From NCBI RefSeq assembly GCF_000024425.1, contig NC_013946.1, forward strand, positions 62,001-126,000: DNA of 64,000 bases, in the 5' to 3' direction. Position numbers and translations under genes: made by a program. Every line of letters begins with the position of its first letter. The first letter of the stretch is position 1. The notes below the pieces were generated by a model, which worked only from the letters and a program-made list of their open reading frames with translations, did not search any database and was not told where the DNA came from. Source of the stretch: Meiothermus ruber DSM 1279. Lineage in GTDB: Bacteria > Deinococcota > Deinococci > Deinococcales > Thermaceae. Shown one piece after another: positions 50,356 to 57,954 of the stretch.

Positions 50356-52296
50356 ATGATGCCTTCGGGCTACGAACTCAAGAAATACACCCTCCCGCAG
50401 GTGCTGCAAATGCGGGCTAAAGCGATGCCCAAGCAGGTGGCCATCCGCGAGAAGGATCTGGGCATCTGGAACGAGATCACCTTTGCTGACTACTACCGCC
50501 ACGTGACCCGTTTCGCTGCGGGTCTTTTGGCCCTGGGCTTCGAAAAAGGGGAGCGGCTGGCGGTAATCGCCGACAACATCCCCGAGTGGCTCTACGCCGA
50601 ACTGGCCACACAGGCTCTAGGGGGCATCTCGGTTGGTGTGTACCAGTCCTCGTTGCCCCCCGAGATCGCCTATGTGCTCTCCTACACCGGGGCGGCCTTC
50701 GTGGTGGCCGAAGACCAGGAGCAAGTAGACAAACTCCTGGAAATCCGCAGCGAAATTCCCAGCGTGCGCAAGGTCATCTACGAAGATCCCAAAGGGATGC
50801 GGGCCTACCGCGACGACCCCTGGATTATCGGCTTCGACGAGGTGGAGCGGCTGGGCGAGGAATACCTGCAGAAGCATCCCCAGGCCGTTGAGGAGCGCAT
50901 CGCCCAGGGCCATCCCGAGGACGTTTGCCACCTCTCGCTCACCTCCGGCACCACGGGCCGCCCCAAGGCCGCCATGCTGCGGCACCGCAACCTGCTGCAC
51001 ATGGGGGTGGCCCTGCAGGAGATTGATCCCCTAAAGCCCACCGACGACTACCTGTCGTTCTTGCCCTTCGCCTGGATTGGCGAGCAGATGATGTCGGTGG
51101 GGATGGCCCTGGCCGGTGGGTTTGCCGTTAACATGCCCGAGTCGGTGGAGACCGCCATGAGCGACCTCAAGGAGATCGGGCCGCACGTGATGTTCAGCCC
51201 GCCCAGGGTCTGGGAGGGTACACAGAGCCAGATCTGGGTGCGCATCTCCGAGACCTACGCCTTCAACCGCTGGGTCTACCAGCAGATGCTCAAAATTGGC
51301 TACCGCGCCGCCGACTATCGCATGCGCGGCAGACCCATGCCTCTAGGATTGCGCCTGGCCTACTGGTTCGCCGATCAGATTATGTTCAAGCCCTTGCGCG
51401 ACCAGCTCGGCTTTTTGCGGTTGCGTCGGGCCTATACCGGGGGGGCGGCGCTGGGCCCGGATGTCTTCCGCTTTTACCATGCCATTGGGGTCAACCTCAA
51501 GCAAATCTACGGCCAGACCGAGATTATCGGGATTGCCTTCGTGCACCGCGACGGCGATGTGCGGGCCGACACGGTGGGGCTTCCGATCCCCGGCGGTGAG
51601 GTCAAAATCAGCGAGCGCGGCGAAATTCTATGCCGATCGGACGCGGTGGTGGCGGGCTACTGGCAGAACCCCGAGGCCACCGCCGAGACCTTCGCCGATG
51701 GCTGGTTGCACACCGGCGACGCCGGCTACCTCACGCCCGAGGGGCACCTGGTGGTGATCGACCGGGTATCGGACGTGATGCATACCAGCGCCCAGCAGAT
51801 GTTCAGTCCGCAGTTTATCGAGAACAAACTCAAGTTTAGCCCCTACATCAAAGAAGCGGTGGTCTTTGGCGACCAGAAGCCCTTCCTGACCGCCTTCATC
51901 AACGTAGACCCCCAGACCGTGGGCAAATGGGCCGAGGATCGCCGGATTGCCTATACCACCTACATCGATCTATCGCAAAAACCGCAGGTGGCCGAGCTTA
52001 TTCGCAAAGAAGTCCAGCGCGTCAACGAGGGGCTGCCCGAGCACCTGCGCATTCAGCGCTTCGTGCTGCTTTACAAGCTGCTCGATGCCGACGACGACGA
52101 GCTAACCCGCACCGGCAAGGTACGCCGGAAGTTCATCATGCAGCGCTACCAGCCCATTGTGGATGCTTTGTATAGCGGCACCGACAAGGTACAGGTGGAT
52201 ACCGAGTTCAAATACCAAGACGGCACGGTGCAAAAAGTCTCGGTGGAGGTACGGGTGCTCGAGGCCGACGGAAAGCCTGAAATAGTGGGGGTGTAG
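50356..52296 (+). CDS. AMP-forming acyl-CoA synthetase (long-chain or aromatic acid type)
   Basis: A 646-residue enzyme of the ANL superfamily that activates a carboxylic acid to its CoA ester with ATP. Motifs are LSLTSGTTGRPKAAM (P-loop-like), IYGQTEIIG, and GWLHTGDAGYLTPEGHLVVIDR near the hinge. The C-terminal Lys region GKVRRKFIMQRY, with preceding TRTGK-type text, is also present. The N-terminal start at 50356 follows GGGAGGCC. Location between livG and livH means imported acid could be activated at once. The chain length or ring specificity cannot be read from the sequence. Confidence 0.85.
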   Translation: MMPSGYELKKYTLPQVLQMRAKAMPKQVAIREKDLGIWNEITFADYYRHVTRFAAGLLALGFEKGERLAVIADNIPEWLYAELATQALGGISVGVYQSSLPPEIAYVLSYTGAAFVVAEDQEQVDKLLEIRSEIPSVRKVIYEDPKGMRAYRDDPWIIGFDEVERLGEEYLQKHPQAVEERIAQGHPEDVCHLSLTSGTTGRPKAAMLRHRNLLHMGVALQEIDPLKPTDDYLSFLPFAWIGEQMMSVGMALAGGFAVNMPESVETAMSDLKEIGPHVMFSPPRVWEGTQSQIWVRISETYAFNRWVYQQMLKIGYRAADYRMRGRPMPLGLRLAYWFADQIMFKPLRDQLGFLRLRRAYTGGAALGPDVFRFYHAIGVNLKQIYGQTEIIGIAFVHRDGDVRADTVGLPIPGGEVKISERGEILCRSDAVVAGYWQNPEATAETFADGWLHTGDAGYLTPEGHLVVIDRVSDVMHTSAQQMFSPQFIENKLKFSPYIKEAVVFGDQKPFLTAFINVDPQTVGKWAEDRRIAYTTYIDLSQKPQVAELIRKEVQRVNEGLPEHLRIQRFVLLYKLLDADDDELTRTGKVRRKFIMQRYQPIVDALYSGTDKVQVDTEFKYQDGTVQKVSVEVRVLEADGKPEIVGV

Positions 52297-52297
52297 T

Positions 52298-53206
52298 GTG
52301 GTTGACTTTGTGCAAAACCTCATTTCCGGCGTGGCCGTGGGCTGCATCTACGCCCTGGCGGCGCTGGGATTTGTGTTGATTTACAAATCCAGCCGGGTTA
52401 TCAACTTTGCCAACGGCCAGTTTATTGCCATCGGGGCTTTTATGGCCTATGCCCTGGCGGTGTGGGGCAAGCTGCCGGTTCTACTGGCTGCGTTGCTGGC
52501 TATGCTGCTTACCGCAGGGCTGGGCTTTTTGGTCGAGCGGGTTTTTCTGCGCAGGCTGGTAGGCCAGCCGATTATCTCGGTCATCATGGTGACCATCGGG
52601 CTGGCCAGCGTGCTGGACGGGCTGATGTACCTGACCCCTTTTGGCTCGGGCAACTTCACCTTTCCGCAATTCCTGCCACAGGGTGGCCTTAGCCTGGGCG
52701 GCGTTAGTGTTTCGTATCCGCAGCTTTTAGCGATTGGCTTTACCGCTATTTTCTTGGTGCTGTTTGGCTGGTTCTTCCAGCGCTCGGTGCTGGGGGTCTC
52801 CATGCGGGCTGTGGCCGACGATCAGATGGCCGCGATGAGTGTGGGGGTCTCGGTGCAGCGGGTGTTTGCGCTGGCCTGGGCCGTGGCCGGGCTTACTGCC
52901 GCCGCTGCGGGCATTGTGGTGGGGATGGTCTCGGGCCTGAACCAGGATGGTCTGATCGCCATCGGCCTGGCGGTGTTTCCGGCGGTGATTCTGGGTGGAC
53001 TGGACTCGGTGCCAGGGGCGGTGGTGGGAGGAATTATCATCGGTGTTCTGCAGTCTTTTTCCACCGCCTACCTGGACGGGCTTTTCAGCCAGATTGGCCT
53101 GGTGGGGGGTGGTTCGCAGTACGTGATGCCCTTTGTGGTGCTGCTGGTTATGCTGTGGTTCAAGCCGCACGGGCTGTTTGGTACCGAGGAGATCGAGCGG
53201 GTATGA
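52298..53206 (+). CDS. livH: Branched-chain-type ABC importer permease LivH
   Basis: A 302-residue permease with about eight spans. Family text includes SGVAVGCIYALAALGFVLIYK near the N-terminus, INFANGQFIAIGAFMAY, and GMVSGLNQDGLIAIGLAVFPAVILGGLDSVPGAVVGG, seen in pieces. The start is GTG one base after the ligase stop, so the two are coupled. It forms the membrane channel with LivM. Confidence 0.9.
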   Translation: MVDFVQNLISGVAVGCIYALAALGFVLIYKSSRVINFANGQFIAIGAFMAYALAVWGKLPVLLAALLAMLLTAGLGFLVERVFLRRLVGQPIISVIMVTIGLASVLDGLMYLTPFGSGNFTFPQFLPQGGLSLGGVSVSYPQLLAIGFTAIFLVLFGWFFQRSVLGVSMRAVADDQMAAMSVGVSVQRVFALAWAVAGLTAAAAGIVVGMVSGLNQDGLIAIGLAVFPAVILGGLDSVPGAVVGGIIIGVLQSFSTAYLDGLFSQIGLVGGGSQYVMPFVVLLVMLWFKPHGLFGTEEIERV

Positions 53207-53245
53207 GCACACCCATTCAGCTTGACTGTTGCAGGGAGGGTGTCC

Positions 53246-54322
53246 ATGCGTAACCCCTGGGCCCAGACCGGCAACTACCGCACCTCCTACGTGCAGGACA
53301 CCACCATCTTTGCCAATTACCGCGAGATTGTCTCGGTGGTGCTGCTTTTGGTGGGGCTGTGCATTCTGCCGCTGTTTCTCGAGCGCTCGCAGGTGTTGGT
53401 GCTCAACTTTATCCTGATTTATGCCATTGCAGTGCTGGGGCTTAACATCACCACCGGATACGCGGGCCTGATCAGCGTGGGGCAGGCGGCCTTTATGGGG
53501 GTGGGGGCTTATACGGTGGCCTTAAGCGCACCCAGCCTACCCTTCTGGCTGACCATTCCCCTGGGGGGCTTTACGGCGGCCATCATCGGGTTCATTGTGG
53601 GGATTCCCAGCCTCCGGGTCAAACACCTCTATCTGGTGCTGGCTACGCTGGCTTTTCAGGAGATTTTCGTCTGGGTGGTGGGGCGCAGCCCGGCCCTGGC
53701 CCAGGGGGCGGCCATTCCAGTGGAGATGCGCAACTTTTTGGGCCTGGAAATCGGTTTCCGCAACCACAACTACTTCTGGTATTACGTCATCCTGTTTGTG
53801 CTGGTGCTGATGGTGATGGCCTGGCGCAACCTCTTGCGGGGCAAGTATGGCCGCGCCCTTATCGCCGTGCGCGACAACGACCGCGCGGCGGATGCCATGG
53901 GCATGGATCCGGGCCGTACCAAGCTGATGGCCTTTGCCCTGGGGGCCTTTTATGGCGGGGTGGCCGGGGGCTTGCTGGCCTATATGCAGCGGGCGGTGGT
54001 GGTGGAGGAGTTTACCCTAAGCCGCTCGGTGGCGCTCCTGGCTATGGCCATCGTGGGCGGCCTGGGCACGGTGGTGGGCAGCCTACTGGGCCCGGCCTTT
54101 ATCGAGTTCCTGCGGCTTTACGTGGAGCGCCTCTCCGAATGGATGAAGTCCAACGCCTTCATCCAGAGCATCACCCCGGCTGGTGTGGATGTGGCCTCGG
54201 CCCTGCTACCCCTTTCCTTCGGTTTGGTGATTGTGCTGTTTTTGATCTTTGAGCCGAGGGGCCTCTACAACTGGTGGCGGCTTTTACGAAGTTATTTCCG
54301 AACGTGGCCGTTCAGATACTAG
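53246..54322 (+). CDS. livM: Branched-chain-type ABC importer permease LivM
   Basis: A 358-residue permease. An N-terminal extension of about 35 residues (RNPWAQTGNYRTSYVQDT) precedes the spans. Family text includes GYAGLISVGQAAFMGVGAY, the cytoplasmic loop GRALIAVRDNDRAADAMGMDPGR, and AIVGGLGTVVGSLLGPAF. The ATG at 53246 follows GGGAGGGTGTCC. It pairs with LivH. Confidence 0.9.
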   Translation: MRNPWAQTGNYRTSYVQDTTIFANYREIVSVVLLLVGLCILPLFLERSQVLVLNFILIYAIAVLGLNITTGYAGLISVGQAAFMGVGAYTVALSAPSLPFWLTIPLGGFTAAIIGFIVGIPSLRVKHLYLVLATLAFQEIFVWVVGRSPALAQGAAIPVEMRNFLGLEIGFRNHNYFWYYVILFVLVLMVMAWRNLLRGKYGRALIAVRDNDRAADAMGMDPGRTKLMAFALGAFYGGVAGGLLAYMQRAVVVEEFTLSRSVALLAMAIVGGLGTVVGSLLGPAFIEFLRLYVERLSEWMKSNAFIQSITPAGVDVASALLPLSFGLVIVLFLIFEPRGLYNWWRLLRSYFRTWPFRY

Positions 54323-54387
54323 CGGGGCACGCAAGCTGGGCAACACCGCGAAAAGCGCGTTGCAATAGGCGAGATAGAGGAGGCACC

Positions 54388-55596
54388 ATGAAGCGAGCGA
54401 TGATTTTGGCGACAATGGCCTTCCTGGGGCTGGCTATGGCCCAGGGGCGCACGGTAAACCTGCTGTGGTCGGGGGCCGTGACCGGCCCGACCTCAGATGT
54501 GGGAGGGCCTTACGGGGCGGGTGTGGAGGACTACTGCAGGTACGCCAACGAGCAAAAGCTGATCCCCAACGTAACCCTGAACTGCACGGTGCGCGACGAC
54601 CAGTACCAGAACCCCAACACCCAGCGCATCTTTGAGGAAGCCCTGGATCGGGCCAAGCCAGCTATTTACCTGGGCTACTCCACCGGGGCCATGCTGCAAC
54701 TCAAGCCCCTCATCAACGAGGTGAAGATGCCCACCATTCCGGCCTCGGCCCACATCGGGCTGATTGACCCACCCAACAACCAGTACATGTTCCTGCCGGT
54801 GAGCAGCTACTCCGAGCAGGTGGTGGCTTTGATGGAGTACATCAACCGCACCACCAAGAACGCCAAGATTGCCCTGGTGATTAACCCCAGCCCCTTTGGG
54901 CGGGCGGTGGTGGATCATGCCCGCCGGGCTGCTCAGCGGCTGGGGCAGACCATCGTGGATGTGCGGGAAGTGGGGAGTGGCAACCTGGACAACACCGCGC
55001 TGCTGCGGGCCCTGGATGCGGCAGGGGCGCAGTTTATCATCCACCAGAACGTAGCCGGGCCGGTGGCCAATATCCTCAAAGACGCCCAGCGCCTGGGTTT
55101 GAACCGCAAGATTCGTCAGATGGGGGCGGTGTACACCGGTGGCTCGGATCTGATCCGCCTGGCGGGGGAGGCCGCTGAGGGTTTCTTGTGGGCCAGCAGC
55201 TACTATACCCTGGACGAGAACGCCCCGGGCATCAACCTGCAAAAACAACTGGCCCAGAAATACAACCGCAGCGCCGACATCCTCAACTCCACCAACTACA
55301 CCGCCGGGATGCTGGCGGCGGCCATCGCGGTGGAGGCCATGCGCCGGGCCGGGCAGCGTTTTAATGGGCGCATTGACAACGAGACCGTCTATCAGGCCCT
55401 GATTGGTATGAACGGCCCCAACGCCTTTAAGCCTGGTTTTGCAGTTTCCACCAAGGCCGGTATCGAGATTGACTTTACCCGCAGCGAGCAAACCGGCGCC
55501 GAGGGCCTGCGGGTGCTGGAGGCCAGGGGCGGTAAATTTGTGCCGGTAACCGAGCCCTTCACTTCAGCGCTCTTCCGGCAGGTGCGGAACCCCTAA
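54388..55596 (+). CDS. livK: Branched-chain-type ABC importer, substrate-binding protein
   Basis: A 402-residue periplasmic type-1 binding protein. The ATG at 54388 follows AGGAGGCACC and gives a signal peptide ending LAMAQ (about residue 19). The mature part starts with TVNLLWSGAVTGPTSDVGGP, typical of the LivJ/K fold, with PNNQYMFLPVSSYSEQVVAL later. The pocket is not known, so the ligand may be an amino acid, an aromatic acid or another organic acid. A hairpin directly after the gene may raise its message level over livF. Confidence 0.88.
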   Translation: MKRAMILATMAFLGLAMAQGRTVNLLWSGAVTGPTSDVGGPYGAGVEDYCRYANEQKLIPNVTLNCTVRDDQYQNPNTQRIFEEALDRAKPAIYLGYSTGAMLQLKPLINEVKMPTIPASAHIGLIDPPNNQYMFLPVSSYSEQVVALMEYINRTTKNAKIALVINPSPFGRAVVDHARRAAQRLGQTIVDVREVGSGNLDNTALLRALDAAGAQFIIHQNVAGPVANILKDAQRLGLNRKIRQMGAVYTGGSDLIRLAGEAAEGFLWASSYYTLDENAPGINLQKQLAQKYNRSADILNSTNYTAGMLAAAIAVEAMRRAGQRFNGRIDNETVYQALIGMNGPNAFKPGFAVSTKAGIEIDFTRSEQTGAEGLRVLEARGGKFVPVTEPFTSALFRQVRNP

Positions 55597-55610
55597 AGGA
55601 GGCAGAAAGC

Positions 55611-55650
55611 TGCAGGCCAAAAGACCCATGCCGAATGCTTTTGGCCTGCA
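55611..55650 (+). terminator. Hairpin between the binding-protein gene and livF
   Basis: A 13-bp perfect stem (TGCAGGCCAAAAG with its complement) and 14-base loop lie 14 bases after the binding-protein stop. No strong T run follows, so it likely protects the upstream mRNA or ends only part of transcription, as is common for binding-protein genes. Confidence 0.7.
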
Positions 55651-55667
55651 ATTTCCTGTGAGGTGAT

Positions 55668-56486
55668 ATGCGCCCCGAAGACCTTGGGAACATCCTGCTG
55701 GAAGTCAACAACATTGAGGTGGTGTACAAGGACATCATCCAGGTGCTGCGCGGGGTATCGCTGAAGGTGCCCGAAGGGCAGATCACCGCCTTGCTGGGCC
55801 CCAACGGAGCTGGGAAAACCACCACCTTGCGGGCCATCTCGGGGTTGCTGGTGCCCGAGGACGGCAAGGTGGTCTCGGGCTCCATTCTGTACCGGGGTGA
55901 AAACATCGCCAACAAGCCGCCCGAGCAGATTGTGCTGAAGGGCATTGTGCAGGTGCCGGAGGGGCGGCGGGTGTTCAAGCACCTCACCGTTGAGGAGAAC
56001 CTGCGGGTGGGTGCGGTGACCCGGCGGGATGGGGCCAAGGTAAGAGAGGATCTCGAGCGCATCTACCACTACTTCCCCAAGCTGGCGCTGATCAGAACCC
56101 GCCTGGCTGGCTACTGCTCGGGGGGGGAGCAGCAGATGCTGGCCATTGGGCGGGCCCTGCTGGCCAACCCCAAGCTCTTGCTGCTGGACGAGCCAAGTTT
56201 GGGTCTGGCCCCCCTGCTGGTACGGGAAATTTTTGACATTGTGGCCCAGATCAACGCCGAGGAGGGCGTGACGGTGTTGGTGGTGGAACAAAACGCTCGA
56301 GTAGCCCTTTCGGTGGCCCATTATGGCTACATCATGGAGTCGGGCCGGATTGCCCTCGAGGGCACCAGGGAATACCTGGAAACCAACCCTGATGTAAAGG
56401 AGTTCTACTTGGGTGTAGCCAAGTCGGGCGGGCGCAAGAGCTTCAAGGACGTCAAAAGCTACCGCCGGCGCAAGCGCTTTATGTGA
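55668..56486 (+). CDS. livF: Branched-chain-type ABC importer, ATP-binding protein LivF
   Basis: A 272-residue ABC ATPase. Walker A is GPNGAGKTTTL, the Q-loop region VQVPEGRRVFKHLTVEENL is typical of LivF, the signature is YCSGGEQQMLAIGRAL, and Walker B is LLLLDEPSLGLAP. The first residue of the LSGGE signature is Cys here. A basic tail of about 25 residues (SFKDVKSYRRRKRFM) is an extension beyond the usual length. A strong terminator follows. Confidence 0.9.
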   Translation: MRPEDLGNILLEVNNIEVVYKDIIQVLRGVSLKVPEGQITALLGPNGAGKTTTLRAISGLLVPEDGKVVSGSILYRGENIANKPPEQIVLKGIVQVPEGRRVFKHLTVEENLRVGAVTRRDGAKVREDLERIYHYFPKLALIRTRLAGYCSGGEQQMLAIGRALLANPKLLLLDEPSLGLAPLLVREIFDIVAQINAEEGVTVLVVEQNARVALSVAHYGYIMESGRIALEGTREYLETNPDVKEFYLGVAKSGGRKSFKDVKSYRRRKRFM

Positions 56487-56495
56487 GGGGAAGGG

Positions 56496-56521
56496 GCGAG
56501 CGCAAGCTCGCTCTTTTTTTT
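56496..56521 (+). terminator. Terminator of the liv-ligase operon
   Basis: GCGAGC and GCTCGC pair around the loop GCAA, followed by TC and nine T. It lies about 10 bases after the livF stop, so the MIP18/PaaD-like gene downstream is a separate unit. Confidence 0.93.
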
Positions 56522-56569
56522 GGAATGCAGCTCAGCTTGTGTGGCTCCGGTCTAAAGTACCATGGGGCC

Positions 56570-56899
56570 ATGAGCGAGACCACGCTGCCCACCAAAGAAC
56601 AGGTTCTGGAGGCCCTCAAGGTAGTGCGCGACCCGGAGATTCCGGTGAACGTGGTGGATCTGGGGCTGGTCTACGAGGTCGAAGTCAAGGAAGGGGGCAT
56701 TGTGGACATCACCATGACCCTTACCTCTATCGGCTGCCCCGCGCAGGATATCGTCAAAGCCGATGCCGAGATAGCGGTTATGCGCCTGGCGGGGGTTAAT
56801 GCCGTGAATGTGGAGTTTGTCTGGACACCGCCCTGGACGCCGGCCCGTATGACTGAAGACGGCAAGCGTCAGATGCGGATGTTTGGCTTTAACGTTTGA
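56570..56899 (+). CDS. MIP18-family (SufT/PaaD-like) protein
   Basis: A 109-residue DUF59 protein. Motifs are VLEALKVVRDPEIPVNVVDLGLVY, seen as RDPEIPVNVVDLGLVYEV, then MTLTSIGCPAQDIVKAD with the conserved Cys, and FVWTPPWTPARMTEDGKRQ. The family includes SufT, which helps load Fe-S clusters, and PaaD, which matures the phenylacetyl-CoA epoxidase. The context beside a PaaR-like operon hints at PaaD, but SufT is just as possible. The ATG at 56570 is chosen; a longer frame overlaps the livF terminator. Confidence 0.85.
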   Translation: MSETTLPTKEQVLEALKVVRDPEIPVNVVDLGLVYEVEVKEGGIVDITMTLTSIGCPAQDIVKADAEIAVMRLAGVNAVNVEFVWTPPWTPARMTEDGKRQMRMFGFNV

Positions 56900-56967
56900 T
56901 AACGGCTCTGGGTGGGCGATCGCTCACCCAACCGAGGCGCATTCCTAACTGCCTTGGAACCAACGAC

Positions 56968-56998
56968 CCGGCCACCGTGCACCTGTGGGGTGGCCGGG
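56968..56998. terminator. Hairpin between convergent genes
   Basis: CCCGGCCACC and GGTGGCCGGG form a 10-bp stem with an 11-base loop between the MIP18-like gene and the convergent minus-strand gene. T runs are absent, so the termination strength is uncertain. Confidence 0.55.
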
Positions 56999-57004
56999 CG
57001 GTGA

Positions 57005-57424
57005 TTACATCCGGCTGGTGAATTCCCGTTTGATGTAGAGCATGGGGTCGGTGGGGTTGGCGCTGGCCATAATCAGCTTCTGGGCTTCTTCCGCCTCGAG
57101 CTCAAACAACGCCGCGAACTCCGAGGGGGCTACCACGGCTTCTTTGAAATCGGTCACGCCCCGTTCGATCAGCCAGAGGGTGAGGTCTTTGAGCGCTGCG
57201 TCGCCCTCGAGGCCAAACCGCGGGCCGAAGGCATCCCGGCTCAAGACGCGGTGCTTGCCCTGCCGCACAAAGAGGGCAAAGCGGGCCTGGGCTCGCTGAT
57301 CCTGCCAGTCGGTGATATAGATCGCCAGGGCCTCGGGGAAACTAACGCCCTTCAGGGCTTCCTTGAGGGCTCGAAGGGTTTCTTGGGGCGCGCCGCGAAG
57401 GCCAACAATTTCCATAGCCACCAT
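57005..57424 (-). CDS. Hypothetical protein, possibly host-specific
   Basis: A 139-residue soluble protein starting MVAMEIVGLRG; the inner ATG at 57415 is also possible. It mixes helices and strands, for example TLRALKEALKGVSFPEALAIYITDW and LTLWLIERGVTDFKEAVV, seen in pieces. There is no Cys, membrane segment or known motif. It is divergent from the MarR gene with about 60 bases to the promoter. Function unknown. Confidence 0.55.
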   Translation of the reverse strand: MVAMEIVGLRGAPQETLRALKEALKGVSFPEALAIYITDWQDQRAQARFALFVRQGKHRVLSRDAFGPRFGLEGDAALKDLTLWLIERGVTDFKEAVVAPSEFAALFELEAEEAQKLIMASANPTDPMLYIKREFTSRM

Positions 57425-57487
57425 TTTATAGCCCTCTTTGTGGCCCCGGTGTTTTGTGTGTGAAAAGTGGCTTCACAAATATTTCAT

Positions 57488-57516
57488 TTGACAATACTTT
57501 ATTTTGAAAGTATATT
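57488..57516 (+). promoter_or_regulatory. Promoter of the marR-exporter operon, nearly leaderless
   Basis: TTGACA at 57488-57493 and TATATT at 57511-57516 with a 17-base spacer. The ATG of marR lies at 57526, only nine bases after the -10 box, so the transcript starts at or a few bases before the start codon. Confidence 0.85.
57494..57513. promoter_or_regulatory. Palindromic operator inside the marR promoter
   Basis: ATACTTT and AAAGTAT are exact complements separated by six bases and fill the gap between the -35 and -10 boxes. MarR proteins bind palindromes of this size, so the regulator probably represses its own operon with the exporter. Confidence 0.65.
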
Positions 57517-57525
57517 GACAGAAGT

Positions 57526-57948
57526 ATGGCCTGGGGCTTACTTACCAACCTATGGCGACTTTCCCGTGGTTTGCGAGAGGAGGTGGTGCCCCACCTCGAG
57601 CACCTCGGCCTGGCCCCAACCGACCCCTGGCTTCTGGCCGAAATTGAGCGCCACCACTACCCCACCGAGGCGGTGCGGGCCATGCAGATGCCGGCCCCTA
57701 CCATCAGCCAGATGCTGAAGCGGCTCGAGCAGGCCGGACTGGTGGTGCGCTCGCTCGACCCAGCCGACCTGCGCCGCTACCGCTTTGAGCTGACCGAGGC
57801 TGGCCGGGCAGTGCTGGAGGAAAGCCGCCAGCACATCCTAAAGGCCCTGGAGCGTCGCCTGGAACGGCTGAACCCCCAGCAGCGCCGGCAGTTTGCCGAA
57901 TGGTTGGAGATTCTGGCGCGAGAAGAAGCCCCCGTTTCAAAGGAGTAA
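57526..57948 (+). CDS. MarR-family transcription regulator
   Basis: A 140-residue winged-helix regulator. A helix like EVVPHLEHLGLAPTDPWLL precedes the DNA-binding part with PTISQMLKRLEQAGLVVRSLDPADLRRYRFELTEAGRAV, seen in pieces, and a C-terminal dimerisation helix. The ATG at 57526 is almost at the transcript start. It is followed six bases later by an exporter gene, the classic MarR-drug-pump arrangement. The inducer is unknown. Confidence 0.85.
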   Translation: MAWGLLTNLWRLSRGLREEVVPHLEHLGLAPTDPWLLAEIERHHYPTEAVRAMQMPAPTISQMLKRLEQAGLVVRSLDPADLRRYRFELTEAGRAVLEESRQHILKALERRLERLNPQQRRQFAEWLEILAREEAPVSKE

Positions 57949-57954
57949 TTCACT

